Program-made: the position numbers and the translations under genes
Notes under the pieces: model-generated
Databases searched by the model: none
What the model was told of the DNA's origin: nothing
The model's input: the letters and a program-made list of their open reading frames with translations, nothing else
Assembly (NCBI GenBank): GCA_965216225.1
Contig: CBDCFF010000011.1
Location: 1 to 13,498 of the forward strand
Direction: 5' to 3'
DNA: 13,498 nt
From: 3107 sp965216225
Lineage (GTDB): Bacteria > Pseudomonadota > Alphaproteobacteria > Rhodobacterales > Rhodobacteraceae
Part shown: positions 6,883 through 12,375 of the stretch, in pieces
Position numbering within the stretch: the first letter of the stretch is position 1
Layout: every line of letters begins with the position of its first letter

Positions 6883-7200
6883 TCATTTGCCGTCACGCGC
6901 GGCCTTTTCCGCGATCCCGGACAGCCCCTGACGCCGTGCAAGTTCGGCCAGAACGTCGTTCAGGCCCACATCCCGCGCCGCCAGCATGACCAGAAGGTGA
7001 TAAAGAACATCGGCGGCCTCGGCGGTCAGTTCCGCCCTGTCGCCGCTGATGGCGGCGATAATCGCCTCGATGGCTTCTTCCCCGAACTTCCCGGCACACT
7101 TTTCCGGCCCTCCGGCCAGCAGCCTTGCCGTCCAGCTGGTTTCGGGATCAGCGCCCTTTCGCCCTTCGATGGTTGCCGCGAGTGCGTTCAGAATGGTCAT
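6883..7200 (-). CDS. hisE: Phosphoribosyl-ATP pyrophosphatase
   Basis: A 105-residue all-alpha MazG-like enzyme that hydrolyses PR-ATP to PR-AMP, the second step of histidine synthesis. The sequence shows the family start (LNALAATIEGRKGADPETSWTARL), the metal-binding helix KFGEEAIEAIIAA, and the EAADVLYHLLVML helix. The length is normal for a stand-alone HisE; no HisI domain is fused. The ATG overlaps the hisF stop by four bases (ATGA), so translation is probably coupled. It is the last gene of the his cluster. Its stop directly abuts the alaX-remnant stop (TGATCA), and no terminator hairpin is seen in between. Confidence 0.95.
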   Translation of the reverse strand: MTILNALAATIEGRKGADPETSWTARLLAGGPEKCAGKFGEEAIEAIIAAISGDRAELTAEAADVLYHLLVMLAARDVGLNDVLAELARRQGLSGIAEKAARDGK

Positions 7201-7958
7201 TCGAGCCTCATCGGAATACCGGCGGCGGCCATGTGCCCCTTGGCCTCGCGGATGGTGTAATCGCCGAAATGGAAGATGGAGGCGGCGAGCACTGCCGCAG
7301 CGCCGCCTTCGGTCACGGCTTCGACAAGATGATCCAGCGTGCCCGCCCCACCGGAGGCGATGACAGGCACCGGAACCGCGTCCGAAATGGCGCGGATGAG
7401 CGGCAGGTTGAAACCCGCCCGCGTGCCATCCCGGTCCATCGAGGTCAAAAGGATTTCCCCCGCACCTCTGGCGACCACGGTCCTGGCGAACGCCACCGCA
7501 TCAATGCCGGTTGCGCGCCGTCCGCCATGGGTGAATATCTCCCATTTGCCGTCGCTGACGGTCTTCGCGTCGATTGCCGCCACGATGCACTGGCTGCCGA
7601 ACTGATTCGCCGCCTCCGACACGACATCGGGGCAGGCCACGGCGGCCGAGTTGAAACTGACCTTGTCCGCACCGGCAAGCAGCAGGTCGCGCACGTCTCT
7701 GGCGCTGCGCACCCCGCCGCCAATGGTCAGGGGAACAAAACACTGTTCCGCGGTGCGCCGGGCCACGTCAAACATCGTGCCGCGGTTTTCATGGGTGGCC
7801 CTGATGTCGAGAAAGCAGATTTCATCGGCCCCGGCGGCATCATAGGCGCGCGCGCTTTCCACCGGGTCGCCCGCATCGGCCAGATTGACGAAATTCACCC
7901 CCTTGACGACGCGGCCCTCTGCCACATCCAGGCAGGGAATGATCCGGGTTTTCAGCAT
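7197..7958 (-). CDS. hisF: Imidazole glycerol phosphate synthase cyclase subunit
   Basis: A 253-residue (beta/alpha)8 barrel that pairs with HisH. It uses the ammonia HisH releases to turn PRFAR into imidazole glycerol phosphate and AICAR. The catalytic aspartates are D11 (IIPCLDV) and D130 (VAAIDAK). The phosphate-binding loops LTIGGGVRS and VIASGGAGTLDH are intact, and the ends look complete. The ATG at 7958 has a GGAG ribosome site seven bases upstream that lies within the small ORF at 7952-8065. The gene overlaps hisE by 4 bp. hisH is not adjacent; hisA and a DUF2147 remnant lie between them. Confidence 0.96.
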   Translation of the reverse strand: MLKTRIIPCLDVAEGRVVKGVNFVNLADAGDPVESARAYDAAGADEICFLDIRATHENRGTMFDVARRTAEQCFVPLTIGGGVRSARDVRDLLLAGADKVSFNSAAVACPDVVSEAANQFGSQCIVAAIDAKTVSDGKWEIFTHGGRRATGIDAVAFARTVVARGAGEILLTSMDRDGTRAGFNLPLIRAISDAVPVPVIASGGAGTLDHLVEAVTEGGAAAVLAASIFHFGDYTIREAKGHMAAAGIPMRLE

Positions 7959-8065
7959 TCTGCGGCTCCGTTTCCCCTTGTCCCGGCACTGCGCGCGGGA
8001 TGCAGCGGCACGATGCCGGACGCCCCCGGATATGCCCCCGGCTGATCGGGTTTCCGCGCGCTCAT
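7952..8065 (-). CDS. Possible 37-codon ORF coupled between hisA and hisF
   Basis: A short frame encoding MSARKPDQPGAYPGASGIVP followed by LHPARSAGTRGNGAAEC. Its ATG overlaps the hisA stop (ATGA), its stop overlaps the first bases of hisF by 7 nt, and it has AAGGG nine bases upstream (8075-8079). The frame exactly fills the hisA-hisF gap. The product is rich in Gly, Ala and Pro, has one Cys, and shows no transmembrane segment or domain I recognise. It may be a translational-coupling spacer that carries ribosomes from hisA to hisF, a remnant, or chance. The hisF ribosome site lies inside it. Confidence 0.4.
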   Translation of the reverse strand: MSARKPDQPGAYPGASGIVPLHPARSAGTRGNGAAEC

Positions 8066-8793
8066 GCCGGTTCGCCCTTCAGCACTTCAAGCGCCCCGGC
8101 CAGATCAATCGCCCCGTCATAAAGCGCGCGTCCCGAGATCGCGCCGTTCAGTGGCGCCCCGCAATCGCGCAGCGCGCGCAGATCGTCCAGCGACGACACT
8201 CCGCCCGACGCGATGACCGGAACCGACACCGCCCGGGCGAGCGCCGCCATCGCCCCGGTGTTCGGGCCCTGCATGGCACCGTCGCGGCCGATGTCGGTAT
8301 GGATGATCGCAGCCACGCCCGCATCCTCGAACGAACGGGCAAGTTCCGTGACCGTGATATTGGTTTCCTCTGCCCAGCCCCTGGTGGCGACACGCCCGTC
8401 ACGGGCGTCGATTCCGACCGCCACCCGACCGGGAAATGCGGTGGCGGCGCGGCGAACCAGATCGGGATTTTCCACGGCGACCGTGCCCAGAATGACCCGT
8501 TCCAGCCCTCTGGACAACCATGCTTCTATTGTCGCCATATCGCGAATCCCGCCACCCAGTTGCACGGGAACATCGGTGGCGGAAAAGATCGCGTCCACTG
8601 CTGCGGCATTCACCGGCCTTCCGGCAAAGGCGCCGTTCAGATCCACAAGGTGCAGCCATTCGCAACCGGCATCCTGAAACGATCTGGCCTGCGCTGCCGG
8701 ATCATCGTTGAATACGGTGGCCCGTTCCATTCTTCCCTTGTACAGGCGCACGCACCTGCCGTCTTTCAGATCAATGGCGGGATAGAGGATCAT
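8062..8793 (-). CDS. hisA: ProFAR isomerase (HisA)
   Basis: A 243-residue (beta/alpha)8 barrel catalysing the Amadori isomerisation of ProFAR to PRFAR, the substrate of HisH/HisF. The catalytic Asp pair is D8 (YPAIDLKDG) and D129 (VAVGIDARDG). The phosphate loops VQLGGGIRD and VIASGGVSS are present, as is the TDIGRDGAMQGPN strand. The start is set at ATG 8793: AGGAA lies seven bases upstream and MILYPAIDL is the conserved N-terminus. The same frame stays open upstream to 9141, but that part has no HisA similarity. A 371-bp interval separates hisA from hisH, so it may need its own promoter; I found none convincing. Confidence 0.96.
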   Translation of the reverse strand: MILYPAIDLKDGRCVRLYKGRMERATVFNDDPAAQARSFQDAGCEWLHLVDLNGAFAGRPVNAAAVDAIFSATDVPVQLGGGIRDMATIEAWLSRGLERVILGTVAVENPDLVRRAATAFPGRVAVGIDARDGRVATRGWAEETNITVTELARSFEDAGVAAIIHTDIGRDGAMQGPNTGAMAALARAVSVPVIASGGVSSLDDLRALRDCGAPLNGAISGRALYDGAIDLAGALEVLKGEPA

Positions 8794-8825
8794 GGCATGT
8801 TTCCTGACTGATCTTGCCGGGCGCT

Positions 8826-8845
8826 GTTTGCCACGACGTTTGCCA
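8826..8845. repeat. Short direct repeat upstream of hisA
   Basis: GTTTGCCA occurs at 8826-8833 and again at 8838-8845 (period 12), 33-52 bases upstream of the hisA start. It could be an operator-like direct repeat or slippage debris. Confidence 0.5.
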
Positions 8846-8949
8846 TGAGGGGCGGGAAATTGCAAAGGCCCGCATCCGGCGCGGACATCGGACTTGCATC
8901 GCGCGAACGGGGCGGTAGCATCCCATGCAGGACCGGACGGAGCACAGTC

Positions 8950-9119
8950 ATGAGATTCACGGCGATATTTGCGGCGGCGCATATCGCGGCCGCGTCTGGC
9001 GTCCCTCCGACGACAGGACTTATATCGGCAAGATGCGTCTGAACGGAGATTCCGTGCGGTTGCGGGGATGCGTGGCGGGGGGGCTGCTGTGCTCCGGCCA
9101 GACCTGGCAGCGGGTGAAC
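8950..9119 (+). pseudogene. DUF2147-family protein, internally deleted remnant
   Basis: This lies between hisH and hisA but on the opposite strand. From about 8977 one frame reads YRGRVWRPSDDRTYIGKM, then GCVAGGLLCSGQTWQRVN, the conserved C-terminal end of DUF2147 (small secreted proteins). Just upstream, at ATG 8950, a different frame reads MRFTAIFAAA, which resembles a signal-peptide start. The middle of the gene, about 60-80 residues, is missing, and the two ends are out of frame, so this is a deleted gene. No normal stop follows the final WQRV: the frame runs on to 9212 into the end of hisH. DUF2147 genes next to hisH are familiar to me from Rhodobacteraceae. The remaining bases of the hisH-hisA interval (8794-8949, 9120-9164) hold only short repeats. 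Confidence 0.7.
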
Positions 9120-9128
9120 CGAGCCTCT

Positions 9129-9161
9129 GATCCGGCGGCAAACCGATCCGGCGGCAAAACC
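9129..9161. repeat. 16-17 bp tandem duplication after hisH
   Basis: GATCCGGCGGCAAACC (9129-9144) is followed immediately by GATCCGGCGGCAAAACC (9145-9161). The copies differ by a single extra A. They lie just downstream of the hisH stop and at the decayed end of the DUF2147 remnant. Confidence 0.85.
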
Positions 9162-9164
9162 GTT

Positions 9165-9803
9165 TCAGGGCGACCAGTTCAGAAAATTACCGATCATCCG
9201 CAGCCCGGTTGACTGGCTTTTTTCCGGGTGGAACTGCATCCCGACCATGTTGTCCCGGGCGATGATCGCGGTGATGTCCGCGCCGTGATCCACACGGGCC
9301 ACCCTGTGTGCCGGGTCGATCACGCGGAAGTGATAGCTGTGGACGAAATAGGCGTGACTGCCGGACTCGATGCCCCCGATCACCGGGTGCGGACGCTCCA
9401 TCTCCAGATTGTTCCAGCCCGTATGAGGCACTTTCAGGGCGGTATCCCCCGGCTCGATCAATACAACTTCGCCGTCTATCCAGTTGAGCCCTCTGGTGTT
9501 TGCATATTCGCGGCCCCAGCTTGCCAGCAGTTGCATACCAACGCAGATGCCCAGAAAGGGGCGGCCCTTTTCAATCACCGCCTCTGTCAGCGCGTGGATG
9601 ATTCCGGTCTGCTCTGCCAGCGCCTTGCGGCAATGTGGAAAGGCGCCGTCGCCGGGCAGTACGATCCGGTCGGCGCGGGCAATGATCCCGGCGTCATCTG
9701 TCACGCACACCTTGCCTGCATCGTGTTCTGCGGCCATGCGCAGAAACGCCTTTTCCGCTGAATGCAGATTGCCCGAGCCATAGTCGATGATTGCCGTCAG
9801 CAC
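9165..9803 (-). CDS. hisH: Imidazole glycerol phosphate synthase glutaminase subunit
   Basis: A 212-residue class-I glutamine amidotransferase that releases ammonia from glutamine for HisF. The catalytic triad is visible: nucleophile C87 in GICVGMQLL, and H192 with E194 in FHPEKSQ. The oxyanion strand PGDGAFPHC and the family start IIDYGSGNLHS are intact. The start is GTG at 9803, just 3 bases after the hisB stop, and the ribosome site AAAGGGG lies inside the hisB 3' end, so expression is coupled to hisB. The stop is followed by the 16-bp tandem duplication. The partner gene hisF lies about 1.2 kb downstream. Confidence 0.96.
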   Translation of the reverse strand: MLTAIIDYGSGNLHSAEKAFLRMAAEHDAGKVCVTDDAGIIARADRIVLPGDGAFPHCRKALAEQTGIIHALTEAVIEKGRPFLGICVGMQLLASWGREYANTRGLNWIDGEVVLIEPGDTALKVPHTGWNNLEMERPHPVIGGIESGSHAYFVHSYHFRVIDPAHRVARVDHGADITAIIARDNMVGMQFHPEKSQSTGLRMIGNFLNWSP

Positions 9804-9806
9804 GGA

Positions 9807-10394
9807 TTACAGCGCCCCTTTGGTCGAGGGGATCGCGCCGCCGCTTCGTGGATCGGGTTCGACCGCTTCGCGCAATGCCCTGGCGACCGCCTTGAAGGCG
9901 GCCTCGGCAATATGGTGGCTGTTGAAACCGTGCAGCCCGTCCAGATGCAGCGTGATCCCGCCATGGCCAGCAAGCGCCTGAAAAAACTCACGTACCAGTT
10001 CCGTATCGAAGGTGCCGATCCTTGCCGTCGGCATCTCGACATTCCAGATCAGGCAGGGCCTTGCCGACAGGTCGAGGGCGGCGCGCACCTGCGCATCGTC
10101 CATGGCCAGATGGCAGGAGCCATAGCGCCGGATGCCGCGCTTGTCGCCCAGTGCCTCGCGCAGCGCCCGGCCCAACGCGATACCGGTATCCTCGACCGTA
10201 TGGTGATCGTCGATATGCAGATCGCCCCTGGCCCGGATCGTCATGTCGATCAGCGAATGGCGCGCCAACTGATCCAGCATGTGATCGAAAAAGCCCACGC
10301 CGGTCCGATTGTCATGGCTGCCGGTTCCGTCGAGATTGATCTCGACCGAAATCCGCGTCTCTGCGGTGGTGCGCGTGATTGTCGCCGTTCGCAT
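9807..10394 (-). CDS. hisB: Imidazoleglycerol-phosphate dehydratase
   Basis: A 195-residue monofunctional HisB that dehydrates IGP to imidazole acetol phosphate using a di-metal centre. The two duplicated metal-binding motifs are present: DHHTVEDTGIALG (63-75) and FNSHHIAEAAFKA (157-169), where the residue before the second His pair is usually Asp but is Ser here. No HisN-type phosphatase domain is fused. ATG 10394 is chosen because MRTATITRTTAETRI is the typical N-terminus. The frame is open further upstream but has no similarity there. No Shine-Dalgarno sequence precedes this ATG, and a promoter-like -10 box ends only 7 bases before it, suggesting a leaderless message. It is the first gene of the his cluster. 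Confidence 0.95.
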   Translation of the reverse strand: MRTATITRTTAETRISVEINLDGTGSHDNRTGVGFFDHMLDQLARHSLIDMTIRARGDLHIDDHHTVEDTGIALGRALREALGDKRGIRRYGSCHLAMDDAQVRAALDLSARPCLIWNVEMPTARIGTFDTELVREFFQALAGHGGITLHLDGLHGFNSHHIAEAAFKAVARALREAVEPDPRSGGAIPSTKGAL

Positions 10395-10401
10395 GGCTCG
10401 G

Positions 10402-10430
10402 GGTATAGGGCGGGGGCTGCCGCTTGCCAA
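10402..10430 (-). promoter_or_regulatory. Predicted his promoter, possibly leaderless
   Basis: On the minus strand TTGGCA (10425-10430) and TATACC (10402-10407) are separated by exactly 17 bp. Seven bases separate the -10 box from the hisB ATG, which places the expected transcription start at or next to the A of the ATG. There is no ribosome site in between. This is a motif match only. Confidence 0.5.
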
Positions 10431-10461
10431 GCGCCCGCGATACATTGCGATCGGGTAGCAT

Positions 10462-10483
10462 CATCGCCGCCACATCGCCGCCA
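10462..10483. repeat. 11-bp perfect tandem repeat in the hisB-bioM interval
   Basis: CATCGCCGCCA occurs at 10462-10472 and again immediately at 10473-10483. It lies upstream of the hisB promoter and within the divergent region shared with bioM. Confidence 0.9.
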
Positions 10484-10540
10484 TTCAAACCGGCGGTTTC
10501 ATTTCCCGAAGAACCGGAATAGAACGCCGCAAGTCGGGAT

Positions 10541-10562
10541 CGGCAGCATGGCGGCAGCATGG
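10541..10562. repeat. Second 11-bp perfect tandem repeat, at the bioM 5' end
   Basis: CGGCAGCATGG occurs at 10541-10551 and 10552-10562. Each copy contains an ATG, and the second ATG (10559) is in frame with bioM, which can mislead start-site prediction. Confidence 0.9.
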
Positions 10563-10591
10563 GTTTTTTGCGCGACAGCAGGAGTTTCGTG

Positions 10592-11311
10592 GTGCCGGAT
10601 GATTCCGGCATCGTGTTGCAGGGGATAAACGTCATCCGGCAGGAAAGGACGATCCTGTCGATTCCCGCAGTGACCCTGACCGAACGCCGTATCGGCGTCG
10701 TGGGCCGCAACGGTTCCGGCAAGTCCACCCTGGCGCGGCTTGTCTGTGGCCTGATCGCGCCCACCGCGGGCGTGGTGCGGGTGGGCGGCATCGACGTGGT
10801 TGAAGACCGGCGGTCGGCGATCCGCGCGACGGGCATCCTGTTTCAGAACCCGGACCATCAGATCATTTTTCCGACTGTGGAGGAGGAACTGGCGTTCGGC
10901 GTGTCGCAGCTTGGTTCCGCCAGGGCCGAAGCGCGCGAAGCGGCGCATGGCGTCTTGCGCCGGTTCGACAGGGCGCATTGGGCGGAACGTTCGATTCATA
11001 CCCTTTCGCAGGGTCAGCGGCATCTGGTCTGCCTGATGGCGGTTCTGGTGATGCAGCCGCGGGTGATCGTGCTGGATGAACCGTTCGCCGGGCTCGACAT
11101 TCCCACGTCGCGGGCGCTGTCGCGCTATCTGGGCGGTCTGGACCAGCAGATCGTTCATATTACCCACGAACCATCCGCCCTTGCCGGGCATGATCGGGTC
11201 TTGTGGCTGGAACGGGGGGAGATCCGGTCGGACGACCTTCCGGACAAGGTTCTGCCAGAGTTCCGCGCGGCGATGGAGGACAGCGATGATCGCTCTGACC
11301 TCACAGATTGA
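10592..11311 (+). CDS. bioM: Biotin ECF transporter ATP-binding protein BioM
   Basis: A 239-residue ABC ATPase (EcfA type) that powers biotin uptake at the inner membrane with BioN and BioY. Visible motifs: Walker A GRNGSGKST (38-46), Q-loop LFQNPDHQ (Q85), signature LSQGQ (138-142), Walker B VIVLDEP (158-164), D-loop AGLD and switch H192 in ITHEP. The EcfA-like QNPDHQI motif and the downstream EcfT gene support BioM over other importers. GTG 10592 is preferred: AGGAG (10580-10584) lies seven bases upstream. The ATG at 10559 has no ribosome site and lies in a tandem repeat; GTG 10589 is also possible. It is transcribed divergently from hisB. I saw no BioR-type operator (TTAT..ATAA palindrome) in the 197-bp interval. 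It overlaps bioN by 26 bp. Confidence 0.87.
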   Translation: MPDDSGIVLQGINVIRQERTILSIPAVTLTERRIGVVGRNGSGKSTLARLVCGLIAPTAGVVRVGGIDVVEDRRSAIRATGILFQNPDHQIIFPTVEEELAFGVSQLGSARAEAREAAHGVLRRFDRAHWAERSIHTLSQGQRHLVCLMAVLVMQPRVIVLDEPFAGLDIPTSRALSRYLGGLDQQIVHITHEPSALAGHDRVLWLERGEIRSDDLPDKVLPEFRAAMEDSDDRSDLTD

Positions 11312-11885
11312 AACCCCCTATCACCGGCTGCCCGCCGGGGCGAAACTGGGCCTTTTGTGCCTGCTTACGCTGGTCCTGTTCATGATTGACGGGCTTTGGG
11401 TCCGGCTGTGGGCCGTCGTGTTCGTCATCGCGCTCTACCTTGCCGCCGGGACCGGTTTCGCACGGCAGGGGTGGCGACATCTGAAGCCGGTATTCCATGT
11501 CGTGTCTGTCATTGCGATCTGGCATGTCGTCACGGGCACGATGACTGAGGGCGTGCGGATCGTGCTGCTGCTGATCGCCGCCGTGGGTCTGGCGAATCTG
11601 GTGACGATGACGACCCGGCTGGACGACATGATCGGGGTCGTCCGGGTTCTGGCGGCGCCATTGCGACATCTCGGGCTGAGGACCGGGGTGCTGGAAATCG
11701 CCATTGCCATGGTCATCCGCTTTACCCCGGTACTGGCGCATAAAGGGGCGTTGCTGGCCGAATCCTGGCGCAGCCGTTCGCCACGCCGGCCGGGGTGGCG
11801 GATTGTCGTGCCGCTTGTCCTTTTGGCGATTGACGATGCGGAACATGTCTCCGACGCCCTGAAAGCCAGGGGCGGAATCCGCTAG
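11286..11885 (+). CDS. bioN: Biotin ECF transporter transmembrane protein BioN (EcfT)
   Basis: A 199-residue integral membrane EcfT coupling subunit. Hydrophobic segments lie at about residues 19-36, 40-56, 66-84, 89-106 and 171-184. The C-terminal cytoplasmic coupling helices carry the Arg-containing motifs ESWRSRSPRRPGWR and DDAEHVSDALKARGG, which contact the ATPase. The ATG at 11286 lies within the end of bioM, indicating translational coupling. The stop TAG (11883-11885) is formed by a TA dinucleotide plus the first base of an IS630-type element, so the original stop and everything downstream have been displaced. bioY, which can follow bioN in this family, is not in the window. The C-terminal end looks close to natural, so the protein is probably functional. 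Confidence 0.87.
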   Translation: MIALTSQIETPYHRLPAGAKLGLLCLLTLVLFMIDGLWVRLWAVVFVIALYLAAGTGFARQGWRHLKPVFHVVSVIAIWHVVTGTMTEGVRIVLLLIAAVGLANLVTMTTRLDDMIGVVRVLAAPLRHLGLRTGVLEIAIAMVIRFTPVLAHKGALLAESWRSRSPRRPGWRIVVPLVLLAIDDAEHVSDALKARGGIR

Positions 11886-11900
11886 AGCGGTTCATCATTT

Positions 11901-11945
11901 GTTTGAATCTCGGGATTCCGTTTTTCGTTGAATTGTGATTCAAAC
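11901..11945. repeat. Subterminal inverted repeat of IS630-C
   Basis: GTTTGAATC (11901-11909) and GATTCAAAC (11937-11945) are exact reverse complements with 27 bases between them, just upstream of the transposase gene. This could be a transposase-binding or autoregulatory site, or an RNA hairpin in the transposase leader. Confidence 0.7.
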
Positions 11946-11973
11946 TGCGTGCCGGGACTGGAGGCCGGCATGC

Positions 11974-12375
11974 ATGGTAAAACCCTATTCGAATGATCTT
12001 CGGGAGCGTGCAGTAGCAGCTGTTGTTTCCGGCGAGACGGCACGTGTTGTGGCTGCCCGTTTCTCGGTGGCTGTTTCTTCGGTGATCAAGTGGCACCAGC
12101 GATATCGCGAGACTGGCAGCGTGGCGCCTGGCAAGATGGGTGGCCACCGCAGGATTATCCTTGAACCCCACCGTGATTTTATCCTGGAGCAGATCAACCG
12201 CACGCCGCACCTGACGCTGCATGGTCTGAAAGACATGCTGGCGAAGCGGGGCGTCAAGGTGTCCCACAATGCGGTCTGGCACTTCATGCGCCGCGAGGGG
12301 CTGAGCTTCAAAAAAAAACACTGCTCGCCCTTGAGCGGGCCCGAGCCGATGTGGCCCGCCGGCGAAGAGTTATAG
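11974..12375 (+). pseudogene. IS630-family transposase, N-terminal part with A9 frameshift site
   Basis: It starts at ATG 11974 (MVKPYSNDLRERAV), preceded weakly by GGAGG at about 11960-11964. It contains a helix-turn-helix (ETARVVAARFSVAVSSVIKWHQRYRETG) and the usual linker TPHLTLHGLKDMLAKRGV up to SFKKK. At nine consecutive A residues (12310-12318) the zero frame goes off-family (HCSPLSG..., stop 12375), while the -1 frame continues correctly as TLLALERARADVARRRR. This fits a programmed -1 frameshift of the kind reported in some IS630 elements, although a simple indel is possible. The DDE core is lost to the IS256-B insertion near 12370. The fragment is inactive but may still bind element ends. 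Confidence 0.82.
12310..12318 (+). promoter_or_regulatory. A9 slippery run, probable -1 frameshift site
   Basis: Nine consecutive A residues sit exactly where transposase similarity moves from the zero frame to the -1 frame. A GC-rich stretch follows closely (TTGAGCGGGCCCGAGC from 12330), which could pause ribosomes. No test is possible from the sequence alone. Confidence 0.5.

Larger units (their letters stand above)
11885..12370 (+). mobile_element. IS630-family element (IS630-C), 5' half only
   Basis: The left end begins about 11885 (GAGCGGTTCATC) directly after the TA at 11883-11884, matching the TA target of IS630/Tc1 elements. The element is cut at about 12370, where similarity to the transposase ends (ARADVARRRR) and the leader of an IS256-family element begins. 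Its right half is not in the window. Confidence 0.75.

Noticed and set aside
7125..8045. 306-codon plus-strand frame over hisF
   Set aside because: A shadow of hisF; no ribosome site or family similarity.
8794..9141. Upstream in-frame extension of hisA to 9141 (116 extra residues)
   Set aside because: The extension is Arg/Ser-rich, has no HisA similarity, and lies antisense to the DUF2147 remnant. The conserved start MILYPAIDL with AGGAA seven bases upstream fixes the start at 8793.
10484..10500. Terminator-like CCGCC...GGCGG stem in the hisB-bioM interval
   Set aside because: It lies between two divergent genes where no transcript should end, the stem is short, and the following TTTC is not a real T-run.
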